Notes: generated from the letters alone by a model not told the origin. Numbered from the stretch's first letter, positions 1-6,529 are shown. The stretch is DNA of 6,958 bases from Candidatus Omnitrophota bacterium (GCA_029557025.1 JAKPRU010000542.1:1-6958), one strand, 5' to 3'. Numbers and translations are program-made.

Positions 1-258
1 TGTGGCACCTATTTGATACCCTTTTAACCAGGAAACGGAGACGTTTGTAAAAACGGACATGTATGCATTTGCTATTATGGGTCGATCCCCGGAGGAAGAA
101 GATAGTGTGCCCGCCGTGATACTGATAGGCGGCGCAGGGTCATAATAGTTGTCTCCCCCAGTGCTGAACGCCTCATACACCCACGGAACCGCCGCCAGCA
201 CCGCCAGAATCACAACCAATTCGCTAACCCACCGCATAGTATGTGCGTACTTCTTCAT
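1..258 (-). CDS. Membrane-anchored protein of unknown function, 5' part only (cut by left edge)
   Basis: The first 86 codons are open and run off the left edge, so the stop is not seen. The start is ATG at 258-256. It shares four bases (ATGA) with the stop of the preceding 490-aa gene, and a GGGAGG lies 11 nt upstream at 270-275; both support this start and suggest translational coupling. Residues 1-10 are basic (MKKYAHTMRW). Residues 11-26 form one hydrophobic segment (around SELVVILAVLAAVPWV), which could be a signal anchor or an uncleaved signal peptide. Beyond it comes a polar, Ser/Thr/Gly/Pro-rich stretch (residues 32-62) and then what look like beta strands, so the rest probably lies outside the inner membrane. 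I do not recognise the family. The segment superficially resembles a type IV pilin N-terminus but lacks the prepilin cleavage glycine. It probably belongs to the same operon. Confidence 0.8.
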   Translation of the reverse strand, partial: MKKYAHTMRWVSELVVILAVLAAVPWVYEAFSTGGDNYYDPAPPISITAGTLSSSSGDRPIIANAYMSVFTNVSVSWLKGYQIGAT

Positions 259-1727
259 CGTCGTATCAGCCTCCCATCTTTAATTTCATAAACGGATTCA
301 CCGTTTTCGATCTTATCGCGGAGTCGCAACATGGCTTCGCGACACTCGCGGAATGAACCCTGCCATTCCGGGCCGATCTCGTCCAACACTTCCTGAATGA
401 AAAACTGTGCGCGCTCGATATCGCCTCGCATATAAGCGGAACCGGCCAGCCAGGCTTTTGCATGAGGAACGATCTGTTCATAAGGGGCTTTTTCCAGGAT
501 GTCATACATGATTCGGTCCGTCGCATCCCGATCTTTGTGCAGGTACAGGCTATACGCGGCAAGGCTGAGTGCGGCGTTCGCGCCTTCCAGGGTTTGCGGA
601 TAATATTTGGCCATGATATCCAGGGCCATACGCTCCGCTTCCTGGGCCTTGCCCTGGTACCATAGACCCTGGCGATGAATGTTCAGCAACGCGGCGATTT
701 TCTCATCCGAGAAGTCGCTCTTGATGCTTTCATCCGTCATATATTCGCTTGCGATCAGAAACCCGCTGAGTTCCGGCACGCGCTTGAACAGGTTGAACGG
801 ATCAAATTCCGAGGCATACAGCAGGTTCAGCGCGCGTTCCAGCACAACGGGCCGGTTTTCCGTGTTCCGGTCCATATACTGTCGGAACGCGGTCCGCATC
901 GCCTCGAAGTCCAATCCCTCGAAAAACAGGACGGATGCGATATAGAACGGAAGGTCTTTCGATTCATCGAACGCGGACTCCGGCGCTTTGCCGGATTGTA
1001 AGGTCTCGTCGATTGTGCGTAGCTTCTCCAGCGATTCGGGATAGCGTTCGTCAACGGCCAGGCAAATCGCCTCGGCGATGGGTTTCGCCAGGGGACGTCT
1101 CTGCGATTCCTGGACTTGAGCGGACGCCGAAGCCACGGCGGAATAATCCTTCCTCGTCGTCTTGATTACCCGCAGCCGCGTATAGAACTTGATCAGGTTG
1201 CCGTGGCAGTCGTAATACGTCCGCACCGCATCGCTGAGTTCGTCGCTCGTATGGCGCTGATAGTCTTCCAGCGCGGAGAGTTCATAGTCGCCGTTCTCCC
1301 ACAAACTGGTGAAAAACTCCGCGTACGCGCTTTTCTGTCGGCATTCGGCGATTTCGCGGCGAAACAGGGCGTAACCCTCCTGTTTCTGTCCCGCGCGCGC
1401 CGTAATCCGCGCTTTCGCCAGAAGCGCCTGCCCGTATAAGTCACTGTCGCAGCTGCACTTGCGGAGTACCTGTTCGACCGATTCCAGAGCCGCTTCGTTT
1501 CGTTCCGGCGTGATGGCGTACTTTGCGAGATCGGCCACCGCCGCGCTCAGGACTGCCTCGTCCGCGCTGTCCTGGATCGTCTGTTTTGCCAGTTCCAGGC
1601 GGTCCGCGATGGGCAGCTTGCGGCTTTGTTCCCGGTATCCGTCCGCGTTGAGGCCGTTTTCCTGGGTAAAAACAGCCAATGGGACACCGAACACCACGAT
1701 CAGGGGGAGTAAGAAGATCTTTTTCAT
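255..1727 (-). CDS. Exported helical-repeat (TPR-like) protein A, 490 aa, paralogue of the gene at 4850-6322
   Basis: Residues 1-21 are a signal peptide (MKK, a hydrophobic core, a possible cleavage site near FT-QEN), so the protein should act outside the cytoplasm. The rest is almost entirely amphipathic helix with A/G/Y/L spacing like tetratricopeptide repeats. The clearest repeat-like parts are residues 97-130 and 352-450. There is no catalytic motif, so a scaffold or binding role is the simplest guess. It aligns with the 490-aa protein at 4850-6322 almost without gaps over the full length. In residues 211-286 about 40 of 76 positions are identical, including RPLxKP, CLAxDER, LFFEG, RTxF and YMD; overall identity looks like about a third. 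ATG at 1727 is chosen because GAGGG sits 6 nt upstream and the signal peptide starts there. It lies 104 bp after the C39/DUF1573 gene and overlaps the next start by four bases. By eye it is richer in G+C than the genes upstream of it in the operon. Confidence 0.9.
   Translation of the reverse strand: MKKIFLLPLIVVFGVPLAVFTQENGLNADGYREQSRKLPIADRLELAKQTIQDSADEAVLSAAVADLAKYAITPERNEAALESVEQVLRKCSCDSDLYGQALLAKARITARAGQKQEGYALFRREIAECRQKSAYAEFFTSLWENGDYELSALEDYQRHTSDELSDAVRTYYDCHGNLIKFYTRLRVIKTTRKDYSAVASASAQVQESQRRPLAKPIAEAICLAVDERYPESLEKLRTIDETLQSGKAPESAFDESKDLPFYIASVLFFEGLDFEAMRTAFRQYMDRNTENRPVVLERALNLLYASEFDPFNLFKRVPELSGFLIASEYMTDESIKSDFSDEKIAALLNIHRQGLWYQGKAQEAERMALDIMAKYYPQTLEGANAALSLAAYSLYLHKDRDATDRIMYDILEKAPYEQIVPHAKAWLAGSAYMRGDIERAQFFIQEVLDEIGPEWQGSFRECREAMLRLRDKIENGESVYEIKDGRLIRR
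270..275 (-). promoter_or_regulatory. Likely ribosome binding site for the partial membrane protein
   Basis: GGGAGG on the minus strand lies 11 nt before the ATG at 258, inside the last codons of the 490-aa gene. The spacing is slightly long. Together with the ATGA stop/start overlap it supports re-initiation at 258. Confidence 0.5.
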
Positions 1728-1831
1728 AACCGTCCCTCGGAATGTCTGTTATTTGTCGCGACACCGAACCTATGCCCTTGCCAACCCCACCCTACACCCT
1801 AGGAGCGTTTCCGGTACATACGGCCAACCCA
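1728..1831. other. Intergenic gap between the C39/DUF1573 gene and protein A
   Basis: These 104 bp hold no convincing gene. A perfect 10-bp palindrome TGTCGCGACA lies at 1754-1763, but one of that size has roughly a one-in-ten chance of occurring in a gap this long. No hairpin followed by a T run is visible, so nothing marks the end of a transcript. Protein A may be read from the upstream transcript or from a promoter I cannot recognise. Confidence 0.5.
1734..1738 (-). promoter_or_regulatory. Ribosome binding site of protein A, resembling that of paralogue B
   Basis: GAGGG lies 6 nt before ATG at 1727. The stretch GACGGTTATGAAAAAGATCT here closely matches AACGGTTATGAAAAAAATCT at the start of paralogue B. 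The duplication that produced A and B therefore seems to have carried the ribosome binding site with it. Confidence 0.65.
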
Positions 1832-3256
1832 TCATTTGGCTGAATTGGTATCCACAAAGCCGTTGATGATCAGCTCCGCTGTTACCGCTTGAGTGCCTGA
1901 CGGATGAAAGACGACTCGCTTTGTGAAAGCCCCCTCATTTTCGGGAGTCGTTATCCGGAGTTCAACCAGCCAGTCGGTCTGTTCGGAGCGAATTTCAGCA
2001 ATTTCAACTCCTTCCGGAAGGTCAAAACAGGCTTTATCAATGGATGGAATCGGAACTTTCGATGTCAACCGAGTCACCTTCCTGATCTGAAGAGACGGTC
2101 CAACGACTCCGAGAGGCAAATCGGATGGCGAGAAGCATACGGAAGGGTATAAATCCGCGCCGACCGGTATTTGGATTTCTTTGTCGTAAGGTGAGTTGGT
2201 CTCCACAACAATTGTTCCACTAACAATCGTTCGGCCGATTGCCTGTATATTCTCCGGCATGGTATATGTGCCCGTTAACCGGTATCGGATATACTTATTC
2301 GATTTCTCATCTTGGATTGGGCCTTCCACCGACGTGCGGACTTCCAGTCCTTGAACCTCTTTCACTGCGATTCGAAAGGGATTCTCCGCCAGTCCCATGA
2401 CAATAACCTCCCCTTCCAATTGGTCTCCCGGCCTTCCGTGACCGAGCCACAATACGGGAGGGGTGACGGAAACGGCAGGGACCACTTGTGCTATAAGAAA
2501 GAGGTTTATTTCTTTCTGTGTCGCATGATCCAACATGATTTTCACGCGGTGGAATTCTCCGCCGGAGGGCACACTTGGACGATACACAATACGGACCGAT
2601 GCGGTAGCGCCGGGCTGGATCGGCTCGCTGGGCAGCTGGGCAACTGTGCACGCACAAGATCGCTCCGATCCTGTGATCGCAACCGGAACCTCTCCCCGGT
2701 TTACCAGAACCACATCGGTAGCCCATGTGTCGGTCGAACGAATCGCCCCAGTATAAAAAAGGTAAGAAGCACACACAATCGGCGATTCTTCAACCGACGG
2801 AACACGGGGTTCAAAAATCAGACAGGCCCCCTTCCAATTCTGAAACCAGGGTTTTGCCTCTAGGTCGCCGGGAATACGGTCGAGCGGATCGAGACACACC
2901 AGTTTGTCTTGAAAAGGGAAAACAAATACAAAATGATCTCCGTTGACGTGCAGAATCATCGGCCTGAGGACGGTTTTGATTTGATCGCCGGAAACCATGG
3001 CGGCGGTTGATTGTATCCCTTTTTTCTCTGCATATCGCTTCACCTCCGCCATGGAGATGAGACCTGACTCCACCGTGACTTCATTTACAATCTCCGTTCC
3101 GTCCACCGCCATGCCCGAATACGCGGACAGCATGACAAGACATGTGATCCCGCAATTCGCGGCGGATTTCTGATCCACACCTTCACGAGAATCGTTGCAC
3201 GCGGTAGACAAAGTAAACCCAAACACCAAAATCCAACAAGTAATTGTTTTTTTCAT
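1832..3256 (-). CDS. Exported C39-type cysteine peptidase fused to DUF1573-like beta domains (474 aa)
   Basis: Residues 1-20 are an export signal ending in LSTAC. C20 could be a lipoprotein cysteine, but the -3 residue is S rather than L/V/I, so lipidation is uncertain. Residues 28-150 resemble a C39 (bacteriocin-processing) papain-like domain: Q29 (oxyanion hole) six residues before C35 in NCGITCL, then H108 in GDHFVFVF and D123 in CLDPLDR. All catalytic residues are present. Residues about 165-260 match DUF1573/ASH-like folds (VLVNRGEVPVAI, SCACT at 200-204, PIQPGA, a closing strand). Two further beta domains follow at about 262-370 and 371-470, each opening with a PPVLWLG or PSDLPLG type strand. 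There is no ABC transporter or permease domain, unlike classical C39 exporters. An in-frame GTG at 3274 would add six residues, but ATG at 3256 is preferred because it begins the signal peptide and GGGAG lies upstream. The likely role is cleavage of a double-glycine precursor outside the cytoplasm; the neighbouring cysteine-rich protein is the obvious candidate substrate (inference). Confidence 0.85.
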   Translation of the reverse strand: MKKTITCWILVFGFTLSTACNDSREGVDQKSAANCGITCLVMLSAYSGMAVDGTEIVNEVTVESGLISMAEVKRYAEKKGIQSTAAMVSGDQIKTVLRPMILHVNGDHFVFVFPFQDKLVCLDPLDRIPGDLEAKPWFQNWKGACLIFEPRVPSVEESPIVCASYLFYTGAIRSTDTWATDVVLVNRGEVPVAITGSERSCACTVAQLPSEPIQPGATASVRIVYRPSVPSGGEFHRVKIMLDHATQKEINLFLIAQVVPAVSVTPPVLWLGHGRPGDQLEGEVIVMGLAENPFRIAVKEVQGLEVRTSVEGPIQDEKSNKYIRYRLTGTYTMPENIQAIGRTIVSGTIVVETNSPYDKEIQIPVGADLYPSVCFSPSDLPLGVVGPSLQIRKVTRLTSKVPIPSIDKACFDLPEGVEIAEIRSEQTDWLVELRITTPENEGAFTKRVVFHPSGTQAVTAELIINGFVDTNSAK

Positions 3257-3267
3257 AATCCAAGTAT

Positions 3268-3272
3268 CTCCC
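3268..3272 (-). promoter_or_regulatory. Ribosome binding site deciding the start of the C39/DUF1573 gene
   Basis: GGGAG lies 11 nt before ATG at 3256 and overlaps the alternative GTG start at 3274-3272. The GTG cannot use this site, which argues for the ATG. The upstream gene stops at 3274 (TAG), so the two genes are 17 bp apart and very likely cotranscribed. Confidence 0.5.
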
Positions 3273-3273
3273 A

Positions 3274-4185
3274 CTACTTCGGATAAGTCTCATTCATAAT
3301 CGTCGTGCGGGCTGCATTTTTTGCCTCCTCCCAGATCACGATACCCGCCGGGAAAGTAATCTGTGGCCTATACTCGGGGTCGAAGTCCAGGAATTGAATC
3401 GCCTGGACTTCAACCTCCTCTATTGTTTTCGGCGACTCCTGCCCCTCAGTTTCGATGATGTACCGTTTCGGATATCGAATCGACTCTCCACGGAAGACCG
3501 CGCGACCTTGCTGCAGAAGACGACGAGTTGTTGTGATCGGGCTGTTTCCCTTATGCGTGTACTCCGAGATAACGGGATAGAAATCGTCCTTTGAAGAGAA
3601 CCAGACCGTATTCACGGATGAGGCATAACGCATCGTAAATCCAAGAAGATCCGGACATTGATTCGGATCATCCGGAGCGCTGAACTCTATTGGGAACTTT
3701 TTAGCAAGGGAGGAGTTCAAATAATGGTACCCCATGAAATTCTCCGGATAGATACGGACGAAAGGGGGTTCCTGAAAAGTGACGATTAATCCGGAATGCT
3801 GTTTTCCCGGAGGATAAGCTGATCGATAAGAAAGAATATATGTCGGCGGCCCCCCACCTGCGAAAACCGAAGTCACCATGTCAACACGCGAAGCCGGTAT
3901 CTCGGCGGACGGATAGGTAACCGTCTCGGTTACATCATGCCACCAGAATCGGTGACCACGCTCCGTCAGAACCGTTTGGCGCTCAAAGCAGCATGTGGCC
4001 TCGGTGAGCAGCTTGGCAGGCTCATCCTTGTTGTAACGGATTAGGTGCATCGTGCATGAGTAGTGCTGGAAAGGAGCATACGCCGCCTCCAACGCCGCGC
4101 GCTGCTTATCGAACTCATCGGCATGCACACATGACGAAACAACACAGAAAAATCCGAGAAACGCACAGACAAACGGTCTTCTCAT
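3274..4185 (-). CDS. Exported 303-aa protein, possibly with a LolA-like fold
   Basis: Residues 1-22 form a signal peptide (MRRPFVCAF..., ending VHA before DEF), so the mature protein is probably periplasmic. The opening helix (DKQRAALEAAYAPFQHY) is followed by alternating strands (CTMHLIRYN, ATCCFERQT, RGHRFWWHD, GLIVTFQEP, TVWFSSKDD, YPVISEYTH, RYIIETEGQ). A short closing segment reads FPAGIVIWEE. This order of helix, curved sheet and P-x-G-x-x-V/I ending is typical of proteins in the LolA/LolB or 'outer membrane lipoprotein-sorting' style, which bind lipid or lipoprotein chains. I give that only as a fold guess, as no diagnostic residues are seen. The start at 4185 is well supported by GGAGGTGA six nt upstream. 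The stop lies 17 bp before the C39/DUF1573 start and the upstream cysteine-rich gene ends 53 bp before this one, so the three genes form the tight core of the operon. Confidence 0.85.
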   Translation of the reverse strand: MRRPFVCAFLGFFCVVSSCVHADEFDKQRAALEAAYAPFQHYSCTMHLIRYNKDEPAKLLTEATCCFERQTVLTERGHRFWWHDVTETVTYPSAEIPASRVDMVTSVFAGGGPPTYILSYRSAYPPGKQHSGLIVTFQEPPFVRIYPENFMGYHYLNSSLAKKFPIEFSAPDDPNQCPDLLGFTMRYASSVNTVWFSSKDDFYPVISEYTHKGNSPITTTRRLLQQGRAVFRGESIRYPKRYIIETEGQESPKTIEEVEVQAIQFLDFDPEYRPQITFPAGIVIWEEAKNAARTTIMNETYPK

Positions 4186-4191
4186 GAAGCA

Positions 4192-4199
4192 TCACCTCC
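4192..4199 (-). promoter_or_regulatory. Strong ribosome binding site of the 303-aa gene
   Basis: GGAGGTGA on the minus strand closely matches the 16S 3' end and stands 6 nt before ATG at 4185. It is the best Shine-Dalgarno sequence in the window. The cysteine-rich gene just upstream has a poor one, so the two may be translated at very different rates from the same message. Confidence 0.75.
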
Positions 4200-4238
4200 A
4201 TGGGTTTCATAAAAAACGCCTAATAGGAATAGAAACAC

Positions 4239-4772
4239 TCAATTGCTGCAACGACCTTCACTTGAGCCACAGGATCCATCATTACTTTTATTTCCACAGC
4301 CCCAATAACCAAGAGTAACTTCCGTGCATTCCCCCTTCTCTTTGTCACCGCATCCTCCAGGTATTAGGGGACCCGGAATGCAGGCCAAGTCAAGACATGC
4401 AAGATATGAATACTGTTGCACGCAATGCCATGTGTTTCCGCCACCACATGTAAAGCATGGAGTGCCTGCCGTCGCCGGGCTGCATGTGAATTGTTGACCT
4501 ATAAGCGAAGCACAACTGACGTTCTTACAATCCGTTATGTAGCCACCGCAATAGGCACATCCCCCCTTGACACATTCCAATTCCTTGTAACCCAAGTCGC
4601 TCTTTGGGATCAAGTCCAATTGTATTTCCGACAAAGGTTGCAAGCCATGCGTGGCGAATGCATTGATAAGAAGCAGACACGGGCTGACTAACGCGATCAC
4701 ACCAACCACCAGAATAAGCTTCGTCAGATTGCTTGTTCGTTCTTTGTTTCTGTCCATAAAATATGCCTTCAT
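4239..4772 (-). CDS. Membrane-anchored cysteine-rich precursor with internal double-glycine leader motif (177 aa)
   Basis: Residues 1-17 are charged (KAYFMDRNKERTSNLTK) and residues 18-40 are one hydrophobic span (ILVVGVIALVSPCLLLINAF), so it is a signal anchor or a long signal peptide. A linker (41-59) leads to LGYKELECVKGG at 60-71. This has L(-12), E(-8), L(-7), V(-4), G(-2), G(-1), the pattern of leaders cut by C39 peptidases. Residues 72-177 carry 15 cysteines (72, 75, 82, 87, 97, 106, 109, 117, 126, 131, 141, 149, 159, 168, 175) and two CxxC pairs (CAYC, CFTC), with many Gly, Ser and Asn. This suggests a disulfide-bonded or metal-binding secreted peptide; I know no family for it. A C39 peptidase is encoded two genes downstream. 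The start is uncertain: ATG 4772 has almost no ribosome site, whereas ATG 4757 (M6) has AAGG about 8 nt before it, giving 172 aa. Either way the membrane span is kept. Toxin, signalling peptide or surface structural protein are all possible. Confidence 0.8.
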   Translation of the reverse strand: MKAYFMDRNKERTSNLTKLILVVGVIALVSPCLLLINAFATHGLQPLSEIQLDLIPKSDLGYKELECVKGGCAYCGGYITDCKNVSCASLIGQQFTCSPATAGTPCFTCGGGNTWHCVQQYSYLACLDLACIPGPLIPGGCGDKEKGECTEVTLGYWGCGNKSNDGSCGSSEGRCSN

Positions 4773-4849
4773 CTTGTGTATTATCGTCTATATGTTGTTT
4801 CTTAACCGCGAACCGGTCTTGCTTCTCCGTCTAACGAAATGTCCGAAGT
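4773..4849. other. AT-rich gap between protein B and the cysteine-rich precursor
   Basis: These 77 bp contain no gene. On the minus strand the half next to the cysteine-rich gene is AT-rich and has TATAGA and GATAAT, both -10-like, but no convincing -35 at the right distance. A short ACCG/CGGT stem (about 4807-4818) has no T run. A private promoter for the precursor is possible but unproven. Confidence 0.3.
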
Positions 4850-6322
4850 CTACCGGGCCTGTCCTCCTTGATTATATGGACGGCAATAGTCGAGATCGCC
4901 CATTTTGATGCCGTCGCGAAGACCCAGGGCGCATTCCCGATAGACTCGCATGTCTCCAACGCTGTCTTCACCGCATCGAGCCAGAACATCCTCCAGAAGA
5001 GCCATTGCCTGCCGGTAATCGCCGCGTTCGGCGGCAATTCGCGCCAGGTATATTTTTACCTGCGGCACAATGCCATCATAAGGAGCGTTCTGAAGAATAT
5101 CGTTGAACAGTTCCTCTGCCTGCTGCCTGTTGCCCATGCGTTGCCATAAATACACCGCATAGTAACCGGCCGCATTTGCCCCCTGTAAAGTCTGCGGGTA
5201 AAACTCTTCCATGATCTGTTGAGCCATGGTTGCGGCGTCCTCGTGCTGTCCACGCCATACCAGGCTATGACAGTGCATCACGAGCAGAATCGCTCTTGTC
5301 GCATCGGGGATTTGTTTCCGCAGATTCGGATCGACAAACCACCGGCTGTTAACGACCATCGTTGTGAGTTCGGCAACCCTCTTTACATCGTCCTGCGTTT
5401 CATCCATCGCGTAGACAAGGGCAACGGCCTTTTCCATGACCCGTTTGGGATCATCCCGATGCAAATCCATATATCTCTGGAAACTGGTTCGGACTCCTTC
5501 GAAATCCCTCCCTTCAAAGAACAACAAAGCCGCATAATAAAGCGGAATGTCTTCGCTTTCGTCATACAAGCCGGCAGGCACATCGCCCGAAGCAAGTTGG
5601 CTCTGGATTTTATTCAACTCCAGAATAGCCTCTCGCCAACGTTCATCCGCCGCCAGGCAAAACACTTTCGCGAAAGGCTTCCCCAATGGCCGATTTGCGG
5701 AATCGGACATCTGAGGAAATACCTCTTCCATGGCGACACATTTCGGCCGCGCCACATGCATTCGCCGCAAATGGCAAAACACGTTGAGAAAGTCGCAATT
5801 CATGGGATAACGTTCGCGCATTTCAGGGGTATAGTTGTCGCCTGTGCAGCGCTCATATTCCATCACCGCGAGCAGGGAGTGATTGTCGGTCTCCATGAAC
5901 GTCTCGTTCATTTCGCCGAAGACATCCTGCGGCCAGCATTGCCGGATGGCCTGTTGAAATATCGCTTTCGCTTCATCGGTCCGTCCCAGCCGTGCCAGTA
6001 CCCGCGCTTTGGCAAGAGTTCCCATCCGATACGCTGTGGAATCCGCACTTTTGCCCTCGATCAGCGTATTAAGAGCAAGAAGGCTGCGCTCGGCTTGCTC
6101 GGAAGTGTTGGAAAACCTGGCGAGATCCCGCGCAGCCGCTCCGACAACACTGTCATCATCGGAGGTTTCGAGAGCAGCAAGCGCCCGTTGAATACGTTCC
6201 GCGACAGGCAGACGCTTGCTTTCCTGGATGAACGCTTCCGCTCGTTGCGCATCTGTTTGCGCGCAGAGGGCCAACGGAAAACACAGTATTGCCAACATGG
6301 TGAGAACGAAGATTTTTTTCAT
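4850..6322 (-). CDS. Exported helical-repeat (TPR-like) protein B, 490 aa, paralogue of the gene at 255-1727
   Basis: Residues 1-21 form a signal peptide (MKKIFVLTML, hydrophobic core, probable cut after LCA before QTD), placing the protein outside the inner membrane. The remainder is helical with TPR-like spacing, for example residues 103-130 (LAKARVLARLG, then AKAIFQQAI) and 350-450 (LVWRGQHEDAATMAQQIM, YLARIAAERGDYRQAM). It has the same length as protein A and aligns with it nearly gap-free. Shared landmarks are SKRLP at 35, RPLGKP at 211, CLAADER at 222, LFFEG at 267, YMD at 284 and FYPQTL at 374. No enzyme motif is seen. Likely roles are protein-protein scaffold or peptide binding in the envelope. 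The start at 6322 is fixed by GGAGG seven nt upstream and by the signal peptide. It is the first gene after the 261-bp intergenic region and is followed by the cysteine-rich precursor after 77 bp. Confidence 0.9.
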   Translation of the reverse strand: MKKIFVLTMLAILCFPLALCAQTDAQRAEAFIQESKRLPVAERIQRALAALETSDDDSVVGAAARDLARFSNTSEQAERSLLALNTLIEGKSADSTAYRMGTLAKARVLARLGRTDEAKAIFQQAIRQCWPQDVFGEMNETFMETDNHSLLAVMEYERCTGDNYTPEMRERYPMNCDFLNVFCHLRRMHVARPKCVAMEEVFPQMSDSANRPLGKPFAKVFCLAADERWREAILELNKIQSQLASGDVPAGLYDESEDIPLYYAALLFFEGRDFEGVRTSFQRYMDLHRDDPKRVMEKAVALVYAMDETQDDVKRVAELTTMVVNSRWFVDPNLRKQIPDATRAILLVMHCHSLVWRGQHEDAATMAQQIMEEFYPQTLQGANAAGYYAVYLWQRMGNRQQAEELFNDILQNAPYDGIVPQVKIYLARIAAERGDYRQAMALLEDVLARCGEDSVGDMRVYRECALGLRDGIKMGDLDYCRPYNQGGQAR

Positions 6323-6329
6323 AACCGTT

Positions 6330-6334
6330 CCTCC
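6330..6334 (-). promoter_or_regulatory. Ribosome binding site of protein B
   Basis: GGAGG stands 7 nt before ATG at 6322. The segment AACGGTTATGAAAAAAATCT repeats with small changes at the start of protein A (1727), supporting a common origin of both genes including their translation signals. Confidence 0.7.
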
Positions 6335-6475
6335 GAGTGGTTTTTGTGTCGGCAGAAGCGCCGTGGACCGGGTCTGGAAGAACGCTTGAACCGCACCTTA
6401 CGCTCTTTGCCTTACGCGCCGCGCAATGTGCTTTCCCCTCTCAACAACATATCACAACCTGAGACCCCTGAGTTC

Positions 6476-6496
6476 CCCAATTTTCAGTATATTGGG
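6476..6496 (-). promoter_or_regulatory. Candidate promoter/operator: -10-like TATACT inside an inverted repeat
   Basis: CCCAAT (6476-6481) and ATTGGG (6491-6496) form a perfect 6-bp inverted repeat with a 9-bp spacer. On the minus strand TATACT (6486-6491) lies inside it and matches the -10 consensus at five of six bases. No good -35 hexamer is found 16-18 bp upstream, so this would need an activator or another sigma factor. It would leave a leader of about 160 nt before protein B. Both signals are short enough to arise by chance. Confidence 0.25.
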
Positions 6497-6529
6497 CCTC
6501 AAAAATCGCCATTTTGGGGTCGTAAAATC

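Noticed and set aside
1..258. Type IV pilin/pseudopilin N-terminus (SELVVILAVLAAVP resembles pilin helices)
   Set aside because: There is no glycine-phenylalanine prepilin peptidase site before the glutamate and the proline spacing is wrong, so it is more simply a signal anchor.
1..258. Second double-glycine leader at FSTGGD in the partial membrane protein
   Set aside because: The E(-8), L(-7) and hydrophobic -4 positions are not met; GG alone is not evidence.
1754..1763. TGTCGCGACA palindrome as an operator
   Set aside because: A 10-bp palindrome is not rare enough in a 104-bp gap, and no second copy is found in the window.
1766..1833. Short minus-strand frame (MMGWPYVPE...) overlapping the stop of the C39/DUF1573 gene
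   Set aside because: About 21 codons, with no recognisable motif; its start overlaps the stop but nothing else supports translation.
3257..3274. GTG at 3274 as start of the C39/DUF1573 gene (TAGTG overlap with the upstream stop)
   Set aside because: The only ribosome site, GGGAG, overlaps this GTG; the ATG at 3256 begins a normal MKK signal peptide.
4204..4238. Terminator after the cysteine-rich gene (CCTATTAGG then TTTTTT on the minus strand)
   Set aside because: The CCTA/TAGG arms leave a one-base loop and cannot form a stable hairpin; a T run alone is not a terminator.
6441..6512. 23-codon frame on the minus strand (starts MAIFEAQYT) in the intergenic region
   Set aside because: It has no ribosome binding site before the ATG and no leader or GG motif; the length is expected by chance.
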